Of a stretch of DNA of 13,619 nt, positions 1 through 7,747 are shown one piece after another. The DNA lies in contig QNAJ01000013.1 of NCBI GenBank assembly GCA_003641465.1, forward strand, positions 1 to 13,619, in the 5' to 3' direction. Every line of letters starts with the position of its first letter. Within the stretch, counting starts at the first letter, position 1. A program made the translations under genes and the position numbers. The notes beneath the pieces were generated by a model, which had not been told where the DNA came from, did not search any database, and saw only the letters and a list, made by a program, of their open reading frames with translations. This DNA is from Verrucomicrobiota bacterium (lineage in GTDB: Bacteria > Verrucomicrobiota > Kiritimatiellia > B70-G9).

Positions 1-430
1 GAGCCTGGTCTACAGCGCGGTGCACTTCGCCAAGCCATGCCCGCCGGTGATACCGGTGCACGCGGATTGGCTTGCCGGCCTGAAACTGCTGCCGTACATG
101 TTCGGTGAACCGTGGCGATGGCACGACGGCTTCATGTTCCTCACCATCTTTTTCCTCGGTGTATTTCTCTGTGCCGCCTATGAGACCACCGGCCGTCTTT
201 ACCTGCCCGCAGGGGCACATGCCGGTGTGGTGTTCGTCATGAAAGTCGTTTCATTCCTGCTGGATCGCGATCGTACTGTAGCGCCGGTCCTTTTCGGACC
301 GAGTGCAGTAATAGTCAAAGCTCCGGCTGCAACGATTATGGCGATATCCCTGGCGGCAGCCGCCGTTTGGCTGCTGAGGCACGGTCATGCACCTTCTGCA
401 AGGAATACTGGGACTTCTATTCCCTCGTAG
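1..430 (+). CDS. CPBP-family intramembrane metalloprotease, C-terminal part (5' truncated)
   Basis: The reading frame is already open at base 2, so the N-terminus lies outside the window. The visible part starts with SLVYSAVHF, which matches the family pattern of a small-residue-rich helix ending in a catalytic His-Phe. A later segment, LPAGAHAGVVF, supplies a second conserved His. Hydrophobic stretches (FMFLTIFFLGVFLCAAY, the AHAG helix and a final Ala-rich helix AATIMAISLAAAAVWLL) indicate at least three membrane segments. The family (Abi/CAAX protease-like) cuts substrates within the membrane in several bacterial contexts; the substrate here is unknown. The gene overlaps the start of comF by 44 bp in another frame. 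The family call is fairly secure, while the specific role is not known. The upstream catalytic Glu motif (EExxxR) cannot be checked because it lies outside the window. Confidence 0.75.
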   Translation, partial: SLVYSAVHFAKPCPPVIPVHADWLAGLKLLPYMFGEPWRWHDGFMFLTIFFLGVFLCAAYETTGRLYLPAGAHAGVVFVMKVVSFLLDRDRTVAPVLFGPSAVIVKAPAATIMAISLAAAAVWLLRHGHAPSARNTGTSIPS

Positions 431-1112
431 TTGTGTGGGATGCGGTGTGGCCGATCCCACACCACTGCCACACCTGTGCCGGGATTGTCTGATGGAGCTT
501 CATCCGATCTGTGATCCGTTCTGCCGTCGCTGCGGCCGTCCGGCATGGGGACTGATAGATGGCGATTACGAATGCAGCTTCTGCCGGGAAACGCGACCGG
601 CTTTTGATTCTGCCCGGTCAGTGATGCTGTTCGAGGGGGTCCTGGCGGAGATGATACGGATGTTGAAGTACCGGAGCGCCCTGTGGCTCGCCACGGACCT
701 TGCGGCTTTCCTGCAGCATGGCTGGGAAACCTTTTTCCCGGCAGACAGTTTCGATATCATCACGTATGTTCCACTGCATGCATGGCGACGGCGTCTTCGT
801 GGCTATAATCAGGCCGCCCTCCTGGCCCGGGGTCTGGGGAAGAGCGATCGCCGGGCACTGGTCCGCTCCTGTCTGATTCGCACTGTCCCCACTGCCAGCC
901 AAACCCGTTTGACAGCCTCACAGCGCCTGACTAACGTTAGGGGCGCTTTCGCGGTGAGAATCAGCAGTCGTAAATGGGTGGAAGGCAAGCGGATTCTGCT
1001 TGTGGACGATGTAATGACAACGGGTGCGACCGCGTCGGAATGTGCCCGCGCGCTGAAGGCCGCCGGGGCGCAAAAAGTGCATGTCCTCACGGTGGCGCGT
1101 ACGCTATACTGA
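387..1112 (+). CDS. comF: ComF-family phosphoribosyltransferase-like protein
   Basis: This 241-residue protein has the usual two-part ComF layout. The N-terminal zinc-ribbon region carries four CxxC pairs: C16/C19, C31/C34, C46/C49 and C63/C66. The C-terminal half is a type I phosphoribosyltransferase domain, with the PRPP-binding signature at residues 205-215 (VDDVMTTGAT, the two Asp being D207 and D208). The segment YVPLHAWRRRLRGYNQA (about 127-143) is another family hallmark. ComF proteins are cytoplasmic and linked to uptake of DNA during natural competence; many species keep one without proven competence, and their enzymatic substrate is uncertain. The ATG at 387 gives the typical N-terminus (hydrophobic run, then PRSCVGCG) even though it overlaps the upstream gene. 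accD follows after 12-15 bp, which suggests cotranscription. No com genes lie nearby, so a competence role is inference. Confidence 0.9.
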   Translation: MHLLQGILGLLFPRSCVGCGVADPTPLPHLCRDCLMELHPICDPFCRRCGRPAWGLIDGDYECSFCRETRPAFDSARSVMLFEGVLAEMIRMLKYRSALWLATDLAAFLQHGWETFFPADSFDIITYVPLHAWRRRLRGYNQAALLARGLGKSDRRALVRSCLIRTVPTASQTRLTASQRLTNVRGAFAVRISSRKWVEGKRILLVDDVMTTGATASECARALKAAGAQKVHVLTVARTLY

Positions 1113-1127
1113 GTATGGGAACCGGTG

Positions 1128-2000
1128 ATGAGACTCTTCAGACGTCGCAGGAGCACGCCTCCCCGTCCCCGGAAGCGGGACATTCCCCGCGGTCTGTGGA
1201 CCAAGTGCCCCTCATGCAGTGAGCTGATCTTCCGCCGGGAACTGGAAAATTCGCTGAATGTCTGCCTGAAGTGCGGGCACCACTTTCAGCTTTCCCGCGA
1301 GAGGCGCATCGAGCTGCTGACCGAACCGGGTTCGTTCCGGGAGTGGGACGCTGATCTGGAAAGTGCCGATCCCTTGAAATTCACCGGTACCGACTCCTAC
1401 GAGTCGAAGCTGAAGGCCAGTATTTCCAAAACCGGCTACCGCGAGGCGATAACCTCGGGGGAGGCTCTGATCGGGCCGCACCGGGTGGGATTTGCAGTGA
1501 TGGATTTTTCCTTCTTGGGGGCCAGCATGGGTTCGGTAGTGGGGGAAAAAGTGACCCGGCTTTTCGAGCGGGCCACCAGCCGGCGCTGGCCGGTGGTGAT
1601 CGTATGCGCTTCCGGCGGCGCGCGGATGTATGAAGGCATGCTCAGCCTGATGCAGATGGCCAAGACCAGCGCAGCGATCGGGCGACATCGCGCCGCTGGG
1701 CTTGCGTATATTCCCATCCTGACCCATCCGACCACTGCTGGAGTCATGGCGAGTTTTGCAACCCTCGGAGACGTCATCATCGCGGAGCCGGGAGCACTTA
1801 TCGGATTTGCCGGGCCGCGGGTGATCCGGGAAACCACCCAGCAAGAGCTTCCGGAAGGGTTTCAGCGTTCTGAGTTCCTGCTGAAGCACGGACTCCTGGA
1901 CATGATCGTGCCGCGTACGGAACTCAAGCAGACGGTGATAGCCCTGCTGGATTTCATGCGCCCGGCGAGTACTGCGCAGAGTGAAGGCGGCGATGCCTGA
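1128..2000 (+). CDS. accD: Acetyl-CoA carboxylase carboxyltransferase subunit beta
   Basis: AccD is the beta half of the carboxyltransferase that moves CO2 from carboxybiotin to acetyl-CoA, giving malonyl-CoA for fatty-acid synthesis; it works with AccA, AccB and AccC, none of which is in this window. The 290-residue length is normal. An Arg-rich start is followed by the four-Cys zinc finger (C27, C30, C46, C49), then the crotonase-like core. The core has ASGGARMYEGMLSLMQMAK (about 161-179), PTTAGVMASFATLGD (about 201-215) and EPGALIGFAGPRVI (about 220-233). Two small departures from the usual sequence are Tyr for Gln in GGARMQEG and Ala for Gly in PTTGGV. The ATG at 1128 is preferred over an adjoining GTG at 1125: GGGA at 1117-1120 is 7 bases upstream. 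It overlaps folC by 8 bp. The accD-folC pairing is also found in enteric bacteria. Confidence 0.95.
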   Translation: MRLFRRRRSTPPRPRKRDIPRGLWTKCPSCSELIFRRELENSLNVCLKCGHHFQLSRERRIELLTEPGSFREWDADLESADPLKFTGTDSYESKLKASISKTGYREAITSGEALIGPHRVGFAVMDFSFLGASMGSVVGEKVTRLFERATSRRWPVVIVCASGGARMYEGMLSLMQMAKTSAAIGRHRAAGLAYIPILTHPTTAGVMASFATLGDVIIAEPGALIGFAGPRVIRETTQQELPEGFQRSEFLLKHGLLDMIVPRTELKQTVIALLDFMRPASTAQSEGGDA

Positions 2001-3342
2001 CGATCTATCCGCTCCCCTGCTCGACTCTTTCCTGCACCGCAGGTCCTTGGGAGTAGTTCCGACCCTGGATGTGATCCGCCGTCTGTTGAAGTTGACGGGC
2101 GGTCCGGAAAGATCCTTTGCCGCTGTCCACGTGGCGGGAACCAACGGCAAGGGGTCGGTATGCGCCATGCTGGCTTCGATTTTGCAACAGGCGGGGTACC
2201 GCGTAGGTCTTTACACCTCACCACATCTGCGGAACTTCCGCGAACGTATCCGGGTGGACGGGGAGCCGGTGCAAGAAAGTCTCCTCAGGGCATGTCTGCA
2301 GAAAGTCGAACAGGCCGATCGGGCCACCGGTCTCCGGCCGGCGACTTTTTTCGAAGCAGCCACTGCGGCGGCTTTCCTCTGCTTCAGACAGGCCGGGGTG
2401 GATATGGCGGTCATCGAGACCGGCATGGGCGGACGGTGGGATGCGACCGTACTGTGCCGCCCAATACTGACGGTAATCACACCTATCGGCATAGATCACA
2501 CAGAATTCCTGGGGACGGAACCAGCCGCCATTGCCAGCGAAAAGTGCGGCATCCTCAAGGCCGGGATAGCTGCGCTCACAGCCGAACAGGATGAAGAGGT
2601 GATGGCCGTCATCCGGCAGGAAGCGCGGCGCAGGAAGTCACCCCTGCGGCGGGTCAGTGACCTGGTGCGCGTGGAACGTTTCAGTTCGGGATTGCAGGGG
2701 CAGGAGCTGGTGCTGGAGACAACGCACGGCAGACTCGAGATCCGTCTTCCTCTCGCGGGCACGTTCCAGCGGGAGAACAGCGCTCTTGCCTGTGCTGCGG
2801 CACTGATGCTCGCCGAGCAGCACGCCGGACGGCCCGGGCTTGAGCATATCCGCACAGGCCTGGAAGGTGTGGAATGGCCCGGGCGTTTCCACGTTGTGGG
2901 TACCTCGCCGCCGGTCATTTTGGATGGTGCCCACAATGTACATGCAGCCCGGTCGCTGGCGGCATCACTGAGAGAAGTTCTGGGAACGACAAGGATCGCA
3001 GTTGTCGCCGGGTTTCTGAAGGACAAGGACGTGGAGGGAATCGGCGCGGTTCTGGCGCCGCACGTCGGATCTTGCTGGACCGTGCGCCCGGATTCGGAGA
3101 GGGGTATGGATGCAGCGGAGGCCGCCCGGAGACTCAATACGGCAGGCATCAGAGCGGATCCACGGGTCCGCATGGCTGAAGCGGTTGAGGCTGCGCGGCG
3201 ATGGGCAGTAGCGCATGGCAGTGTGGTACTGGTCACGGGGAGTCTGTACCTGGTGGGCGCGGTGCTGGAAATGGTGGCGGCGAAATCTTGCTCCCCGTCG
3301 GCAGGCGCCGGAGAGGCACGGATATGGCAAGGATATTCATAG
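1993..3342 (+). CDS. folC: Bifunctional dihydrofolate / folylpolyglutamate synthase
   Basis: FolC belongs to the Mur ligase superfamily and adds glutamate to dihydropteroate or to tetrahydrofolates using ATP in the cytoplasm. Visible motifs, numbered from the ATG at 1993, are the P-loop AGTNGKGS (48-55), TSPHLRNFRERI (75-86), TGMGGRWDAT (143-152), GIDHTEFLG (166-174), IASEKCGI (180-187), PGRF (296-299), the ligase-domain DGAHN (311-315) and a C-terminal VTGSLYLVG (414-422). The 449-residue length is standard. A GTG at 1981 is also in frame, but GAAGG at 1983-1987 sits 5 bases before the ATG, which favours the shorter form. It overlaps accD upstream and murG downstream (19 bp), so it bridges the lipid/folate genes and the cell-wall genes. 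Whether it does one or both FolC reactions cannot be read from the sequence. Confidence 0.93.
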   Translation: MPDDLSAPLLDSFLHRRSLGVVPTLDVIRRLLKLTGGPERSFAAVHVAGTNGKGSVCAMLASILQQAGYRVGLYTSPHLRNFRERIRVDGEPVQESLLRACLQKVEQADRATGLRPATFFEAATAAAFLCFRQAGVDMAVIETGMGGRWDATVLCRPILTVITPIGIDHTEFLGTEPAAIASEKCGILKAGIAALTAEQDEEVMAVIRQEARRRKSPLRRVSDLVRVERFSSGLQGQELVLETTHGRLEIRLPLAGTFQRENSALACAAALMLAEQHAGRPGLEHIRTGLEGVEWPGRFHVVGTSPPVILDGAHNVHAARSLAASLREVLGTTRIAVVAGFLKDKDVEGIGAVLAPHVGSCWTVRPDSERGMDAAEAARRLNTAGIRADPRVRMAEAVEAARRWAVAHGSVVLVTGSLYLVGAVLEMVAAKSCSPSAGAGEARIWQGYS

Positions 3343-4457
3343 CCTGTGGTGGAACCGGCGGCCATTTTTTTCCCGGATCGGCCGTTGCGGAATGCCTGCT
3401 GAAACGCGGGCATGAAGTCACGATTCTATTGTGCGGAAAGGATGTTGAGCGTTCGTTGCTCGACTGGAACGGATCGGAGATAGTCACCGTGCGGTCCAGC
3501 CCGCTGAGTGCGTCGCCATATAGGATACCTGCGGCTGTTCTGACCAATCTGACGGCTCTGGCGAGATCTCTCTTGATGCTCAGCAATGCGGATGTCGTGG
3601 TAGGAATGGGAGGCTACGGCGCGGCACCGCCACTGGCTGCAGCGAGGCTGCGAAGAGTCCCGATAGTCCTGTTCGAGGCCAACGCGGTACCCGGCAGAGT
3701 CACCCGCCTGCTTGCCAGCAATGCGTCGGCAATTGCCTTGGGTATGCCGGAGTGCGAGCCTTTCCTTCGGAAAAGGGTGAGGAAAACCTGTCTTCTCCAG
3801 GTGACCGGTGTGCCGGTGCGTTCCGCGCTGGTCCAGGCTGCCGAGTCGGTTACCCGTCCGGAGTCCGGCGGTGACGGAGACAAGGACAAGAGGGTCCTGG
3901 TATTCGGCGGGAGCCGTGGCGCGCGCTTCCTGAACGAGACGGTGGCCCAAGCACTGGCCCAGTTGAAGAAAAGCGGGGTTGACGTTCAGGTCGATCATGT
4001 GAGCGGTGCAGGAGCGGTGGAGATTGTGCGGTCCCGGTATGCCGAAGCGGGGATTACTTGTGAAGTGATGGAGTACACTCCGGAAATGGCTCGGCTGTAC
4101 CGTCGAGCGACCTGCGCGGTAACCCGCGCCGGCGCATCCACCTGTGCCGAGCTGGCTCTGTTCGGACTGCCGGCTCTGCTTATCCCATACCCGTTTGCAG
4201 CCGGTGATCACCAGGCACAGAACGCGGCTGCACTGGCAGCGGACGGGGCGGCGGTGGTGTGCAGGCAGGAGAGCGCGGATGTGCGCACGGTGGCCGAGCA
4301 GGTGCGGCGGCTGCTTACCGATGCACAGTTACGTGAGCGTATGTCCCGGGCGGTGCGCAAGCGTGCGCGGGCGGACGCCGCATGGCGTGTGGCTGACATG
4401 GTGGAGGCTGTTCTTGGGCTGACGCCCGCGGCAAGTAGCGAGAGAGGGATGGGTTGA
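3324..4457 (+). CDS. murG: Lipid II synthase (UDP-GlcNAc : lipid I GlcNAc transferase) MurG
   Basis: MurG is a GT-B glycosyltransferase at the inner face of the cytoplasmic membrane that adds GlcNAc to lipid I to form lipid II. From the ATG at 3324 (377 residues), the N-terminal loop GGTGGHFFPG (9-18), GGYGAAPPLAA (96-106), FGGSRGARFLN (194-204), TRAGASTCAEL (267-277) and PYPFAAGDHQAQNA (288-301) match the family in order. The usual HEQN-x-x-PG-x-x-N region is changed to FEANAVPGRVT (118-128): His, Gln and the later Asn are all replaced. The frame stays open further upstream to a GTG at 3201, but GAGAGG at 3311-3316, 7 bases before ATG 3324, and the correct family N-terminus decide the start. 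It overlaps folC by 19 bp and murC by 4 bp. Confidence 0.93.
   Translation: MARIFIACGGTGGHFFPGSAVAECLLKRGHEVTILLCGKDVERSLLDWNGSEIVTVRSSPLSASPYRIPAAVLTNLTALARSLLMLSNADVVVGMGGYGAAPPLAAARLRRVPIVLFEANAVPGRVTRLLASNASAIALGMPECEPFLRKRVRKTCLLQVTGVPVRSALVQAAESVTRPESGGDGDKDKRVLVFGGSRGARFLNETVAQALAQLKKSGVDVQVDHVSGAGAVEIVRSRYAEAGITCEVMEYTPEMARLYRRATCAVTRAGASTCAELALFGLPALLIPYPFAAGDHQAQNAAALAADGAAVVCRQESADVRTVAEQVRRLLTDAQLRERMSRAVRKRARADAAWRVADMVEAVLGLTPAASSERGMG
4442..4448 (+). promoter_or_regulatory. Ribosome binding site supporting the TTG start of murC
   Basis: GAGAGGG lies 5 bases ahead of TTG 4454, inside the last codons of murG. No ATG in this frame lies between here and the conserved Rossmann motif; the next candidate is a GTG at 4472. 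The site therefore supports the rare TTG start and coupling to murG termination. Confidence 0.6.
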
Positions 4458-5935
4458 CCGGTACGGTATGGGTGAAGAGGGCGGCCGAATTGACAGCGGT
4501 TCCCATACGCCTGGAGAAATTGCAGGAAGAAGCGCGACGGGCGGGGCAACTGCTGCAGCGCAGAGGATCGGTAGTGCACTTGGTGGGTATCGGGGGGGTG
4601 GGCATGGCAGGGTTGGCGGTTTTTCTGCGTGCCCGCGGACATCATGTTGACGGCTGCGACCAGAGTCCCGGAAAGCTGATCAGATGGTTGCAGAAGGCCG
4701 GGATCCGGGTCGCCATCGGACACGACCCTTCACATATCTGCGGGGCGGATTGGGTGGTGCGTACCTCGGCGGTTCCGGATACATGCTCCGAGATACAGCG
4801 GGCGCGGGAAACCGGAACGCCGGTTCTCCTTCGAGGGTCGGTCGTGGCAGCGCTTTCTTCCTTGTACCGCACCGTGGCGGTTACCGGCAGTCACGGGAAG
4901 ACGACCACTACAGCCATGCTTTTCCAGGTTCTGAAGGGAGCGGGAGTGACTTGCAGCTATCTTGGAGGGGGATGGGACCGGGTTGCAGCGGGTCCGGCAT
5001 CCGCCGCCGGAGGAGACATGCTGGTGGCTGAAGCGGATGAGAGCGACGGCACCATCGGATGCTATCACGCAGCCTTAGGCGTGATCACCAACATGGAATT
5101 CGACCATTGTCCGGCGTATGGAGACCGCGAAACCATGACCGCCGTTCTCCGGCATTTCGCCGGGCAGTGCCGCGAGGCGCTGTTTTTCCCGGCCGCCGAC
5201 CTGGTCTGCAGAGCTATTGCGGATGCGGCGGCCAGTCCACGGATTTCTTTCGGTCTGTCTCCGGATGCGGATGTAAGCGCGCGGCTATTCCGCGAATATC
5301 CGTGCTGCGTTATGGATGTTCACGGGAACGGACTACGGTTGGGATCCCTCGAGCTGAGCGTTGGGGGGCGACACAACGCAATGAACGCCCTGGCCGCCCT
5401 CGCAGTAGCATTACACCTCGGCGTAGATTTCAACCGCATCCGGGATGCCCTGCGCCGGTTTGTTCCCGTGGCGCGGAGATTCGATCGGTGGACTACGGCA
5501 GCGGGGATTGTGGTAGTTTCAGACTATGCCCATCATCCGACCGAAATAGGACACGTATTGCGCGGAGTCCGGGCGGAAGCTTCCGGTCGGGTATGGGTGA
5601 TATTCCAGCCTCACCGGTACAGCCGGACCAGGCAGTTGAAGGATGGGTTTGTTCGCGTCTTGGCGACAGTGGACCGGCTCTACCTGACACCGGTATTCGC
5701 CGCCTCGGAGCCGGTGATTGCGGGCGGAACCACAGATGACCTTGCCCGGAGCCTCCGGCAGCGGGGCTGTCGGGTGAGTACTGCGGAGAGCCCGCTGGCG
5801 GCCTGGACGCACATCCGTCCGCACCTGAAAAAGGGAGATGTGTTGCTTCTGCTGGGGGCGGGCGATATAGAAGATATTGTGGAGAATGTGCTTCGGGATC
5901 TCGGGGTGAAGCGGGAGGCACGACACGATCAGTGA
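4454..5935 (+). CDS. murC: UDP-N-acetylmuramate--L-alanine ligase MurC
   Basis: MurC is the cytoplasmic ATP-dependent ligase that joins L-Ala to UDP-MurNAc, the first amino acid of the wall peptide stem. All three Mur-ligase domains are present over 493 residues. The UDP-sugar domain has GIGGVGM (45-51). The ATPase domain has TGSHGKTTT (144-152), EADESDGT (193-200) and NMEFDH (213-218). The C-terminal domain has GRHNAMN (305-311), DYAHHPTE (357-364), QPHRYSRT (385-392) and LGAGDIE (467-473). These match MurC specifically and rule out MurD, E or F. About 40 residues precede the first motif, somewhat more than usual, so a start at GTG 4472 remains possible. The TTG overlaps the murG stop by 4 bp and the stop overlaps ddl by 4 bp. 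murB, often next to murC, is absent from the window. Confidence 0.95.
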   Translation: MTGTVWVKRAAELTAVPIRLEKLQEEARRAGQLLQRRGSVVHLVGIGGVGMAGLAVFLRARGHHVDGCDQSPGKLIRWLQKAGIRVAIGHDPSHICGADWVVRTSAVPDTCSEIQRARETGTPVLLRGSVVAALSSLYRTVAVTGSHGKTTTTAMLFQVLKGAGVTCSYLGGGWDRVAAGPASAAGGDMLVAEADESDGTIGCYHAALGVITNMEFDHCPAYGDRETMTAVLRHFAGQCREALFFPAADLVCRAIADAAASPRISFGLSPDADVSARLFREYPCCVMDVHGNGLRLGSLELSVGGRHNAMNALAALAVALHLGVDFNRIRDALRRFVPVARRFDRWTTAAGIVVVSDYAHHPTEIGHVLRGVRAEASGRVWVIFQPHRYSRTRQLKDGFVRVLATVDRLYLTPVFAASEPVIAGGTTDDLARSLRQRGCRVSTAESPLAAWTHIRPHLKKGDVLLLLGAGDIEDIVENVLRDLGVKREARHDQ

Positions 5936-6858
5936 AGCGTCGTTTTCAGAGGGTGGCGGTTCTGATGGGAGGGCCCTCCTCGGAGCGCGAGGTGTCGCTG
6001 GCCAGCGGTAGAGCGGTGGCCAGCGGCCTGCGGCAGGCCGGATACGAAGTGGTAGAGATTGAGCTCGAGGACCGCGAGCTGCGGCTGCCGGATAATATTG
6101 AAGCGGTTTTTATCGCCCTTCACGGGGAATTCGGGGAGGACGGAACGGTACAGGAGATTCTGGAGCAACGTGCCATTCCTTATACCGGGTCCGGACCGGC
6201 GGCCAGTCGCGCTGCTTTTGATAAGATCATCAGCAAGCGGATATTCGTTTCGGCGGGGCTTCCTGTGGCTCCCTATGAGGTTATTCGCAGACCGGAGGAA
6301 CGGACTCTACCGCTGCCGGTGGTGATAAAGCCTCCGCGGCAGGGATCGAGTATCGGGGTACACCGGGTAACGGAAGAAGCGGACTGGGGGGAAGCGTTTG
6401 CGGATACATTCCGTTACGATGGGGAAGTGATTGTAGAGAAGTTCATCGAGGGACGGGAGCTGACTGTGGGTGTGGTGTGTGACACGGTTCTGGATCCCAT
6501 AGAGATCCGCGCTCCGCAGGGCGAATACAGTTATCATGCGAAGTACACCGCGGGTACCACCGAATATCTGGTACCTGCACCGCTGAAAGAAGAACAGGCG
6601 GCGCTCCTGAAGGAATACGGCTGGCGCGGATTCGTTGCTTTGGGATGTCGCGGCTTGGGAAGGATGGACATGCGCATGGATCAGCGGGGTAATGTGTATC
6701 TCCTGGAGATGAACAATATCCCCGGCTTCACTGAGACCAGCCTGCTGCCCAAGGCGGCACGCGCGGCGGGCATTGAGTTTCCGGATCTGTGTGCACGGAT
6801 AATGGAGTCGGCGACCCTGGAGAAGTGGTCGGCGGCCCCTGGAGCGGTGACTCGATGA
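5932..6858 (+). CDS. ddl: D-alanine--D-alanine ligase
   Basis: Ddl is an ATP-grasp enzyme that couples two D-Ala molecules into the dipeptide later added to the UDP-MurNAc-tripeptide by MurF. The 308-residue length is typical of the short DdlB type. Motifs in order are GGPSSEREVSLASG (13-26), HGEFGEDGTVQ (64-74), the nucleotide-binding VIKPPRQGSSIGV (131-143), the omega-loop EYSYHAKYTAG (198-208), GRMDMRMD (243-250, metal-binding Asp) and LEMNNIPGFTETSLLPK (258-274). The Tyr after the omega-loop Glu-Tyr-Ser fits a D-Ala-D-Ala rather than a D-Ala-D-lactate ligase, where Phe or His is typical; this is inference from family knowledge. GTG 5932 is the start, sharing a GTGA with the murC stop, and ATGA at 6855 joins it to ftsQ. 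Confidence 0.95.
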   Translation: MKRRFQRVAVLMGGPSSEREVSLASGRAVASGLRQAGYEVVEIELEDRELRLPDNIEAVFIALHGEFGEDGTVQEILEQRAIPYTGSGPAASRAAFDKIISKRIFVSAGLPVAPYEVIRRPEERTLPLPVVIKPPRQGSSIGVHRVTEEADWGEAFADTFRYDGEVIVEKFIEGRELTVGVVCDTVLDPIEIRAPQGEYSYHAKYTAGTTEYLVPAPLKEEQAALLKEYGWRGFVALGCRGLGRMDMRMDQRGNVYLLEMNNIPGFTETSLLPKAARAAGIEFPDLCARIMESATLEKWSAAPGAVTR

Positions 6859-7691
6859 GAAAAAAATCCCGCAGAAACGCGGCCACACACGACTTGTTCG
6901 TGCTGCTGCGCGGAACCGAGGTCCACCGGCGGCGCCGGACCGGCCGCACCCTTTCCAGAGTTACCGTCCTGGCGTTTCTGGCGGCGGCGGGTCTGGCTGC
7001 GCTCTCATACGGAGTGATGTACGCCGGCCGGATGATTTTCGTGGAAAGTCCTCTTTTCCGCATTCGAGAACTCGATCTTCATTCTGACGGACGGCTGCGA
7101 CCCCAACATATCCGGGAATATACCGGACTACGCACCGGGCAGGGGATTTTTGAGGTGGATTTCGGGGAAGTCGCCGCGGCGTTACGCAGTGTGCCACTGG
7201 TGGCGGATGTAGAAATCGTAAGGCATCTGCCTGACCGACTGGAGGTCTCGGTAAAGGAACGTATCCCTCTGGCCCGCATTCGCGGGCGGCGGCGCGGTCT
7301 GTTCTACGCGGTGGACGCCGAGGGATACATTCTGGCGCCGACCTACCGATCGTCCGCCTTGCCGGTGATTGAGTGGAGGAATGCGGACCAACTGGCTCCC
7401 GGTGAGCTGATCCGCGACCCGCGCGTGCGGGATGCTCTGTTTACGCTGGATTTCGTTCAGAAGGAGATGGCGGAATCGCAACTGCGGATCGAGAGGATCA
7501 GAGTCGGCGATCCGGAACTGCTGGACCTTCAGCTCAGCGGGGGCACCCGCGTGCTGCTCGCCAGAGAAGACCTGCCCGAGCGGCTGAGGAAGGTGGCCGC
7601 GATCATGCAGACCTGCCGTCGGCACGGCCGGCGTGTGCCGTCATTCATAGACGCTACGGTTGACGGCGACTATCCGGCAAGGTTTAGATAG
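6855..7691 (+). CDS. ftsQ: Cell division protein FtsQ (DivIB family)
   Basis: FtsQ is a bitopic inner-membrane divisome protein that links FtsB/FtsL to the wall-synthesis enzymes. From the ATG at 6855 (278 residues) there is a basic cytoplasmic tail of about 35 residues. One membrane helix follows (about 36-57, VTVLAFLAAAGLAALSYGVMY). Next comes a POTRA domain (about 66-141) with the recognisable pattern FRIRELDL, a TGLRTGQGIFEVD turn, LRSVPLVADVEIVRHLPDRLEVSVKER. The rest is the less conserved beta domain. The frame is open back to 6789, but the ATG at 6855 overlaps the ddl stop in the same ATGA style as the neighbours and gives a normal N-terminal tail; GGAG lies 10 bases before it. Sequence similarity in this family is low, so synteny (ddl-ftsQ-ftsA) adds much of the support. 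Confidence 0.9.
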   Translation: MRKKSRRNAATHDLFVLLRGTEVHRRRRTGRTLSRVTVLAFLAAAGLAALSYGVMYAGRMIFVESPLFRIRELDLHSDGRLRPQHIREYTGLRTGQGIFEVDFGEVAAALRSVPLVADVEIVRHLPDRLEVSVKERIPLARIRGRRRGLFYAVDAEGYILAPTYRSSALPVIEWRNADQLAPGELIRDPRVRDALFTLDFVQKEMAESQLRIERIRVGDPELLDLQLSGGTRVLLAREDLPERLRKVAAIMQTCRRHGRRVPSFIDATVDGDYPARFR

Positions 7692-7747
7692 GAACCGAAG
7701 GCGACGCCGACGGCGCGGTCCGGCGCTATTTTCGGAGACTAGCGGTT
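7692..7747 (+). other. ftsQ-ftsA gap with a short inverted repeat
   Basis: This 56-bp gap is the only sizeable break between murG and ftsA. It holds a perfect short inverted repeat CGCCG-A-CGGCG (7705-7715), a direct repeat of CGGCGC (7711-7716 and 7721-7726), an ATTTT at 7728-7732, and the ftsA ribosome site GGAG (7734-7737). A weak attenuator or mRNA-processing point is possible. The stem is too short and the T run too poor to call a terminator. No convincing promoter boxes are seen. Confidence 0.25.

Noticed and set aside
3201..3323. N-terminal extension of MurG from an upstream in-frame GTG.
   Set aside because: It is low-complexity, lies inside folC, and the ATG at 3324 has a good ribosome site and starts exactly at the conserved MurG N-terminus.
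6789..6854. N-terminal extension of FtsQ starting inside ddl.
   Set aside because: The ATG at 6855 overlaps the ddl stop in the same way as the neighbouring pairs and gives a normal FtsQ cytoplasmic tail.
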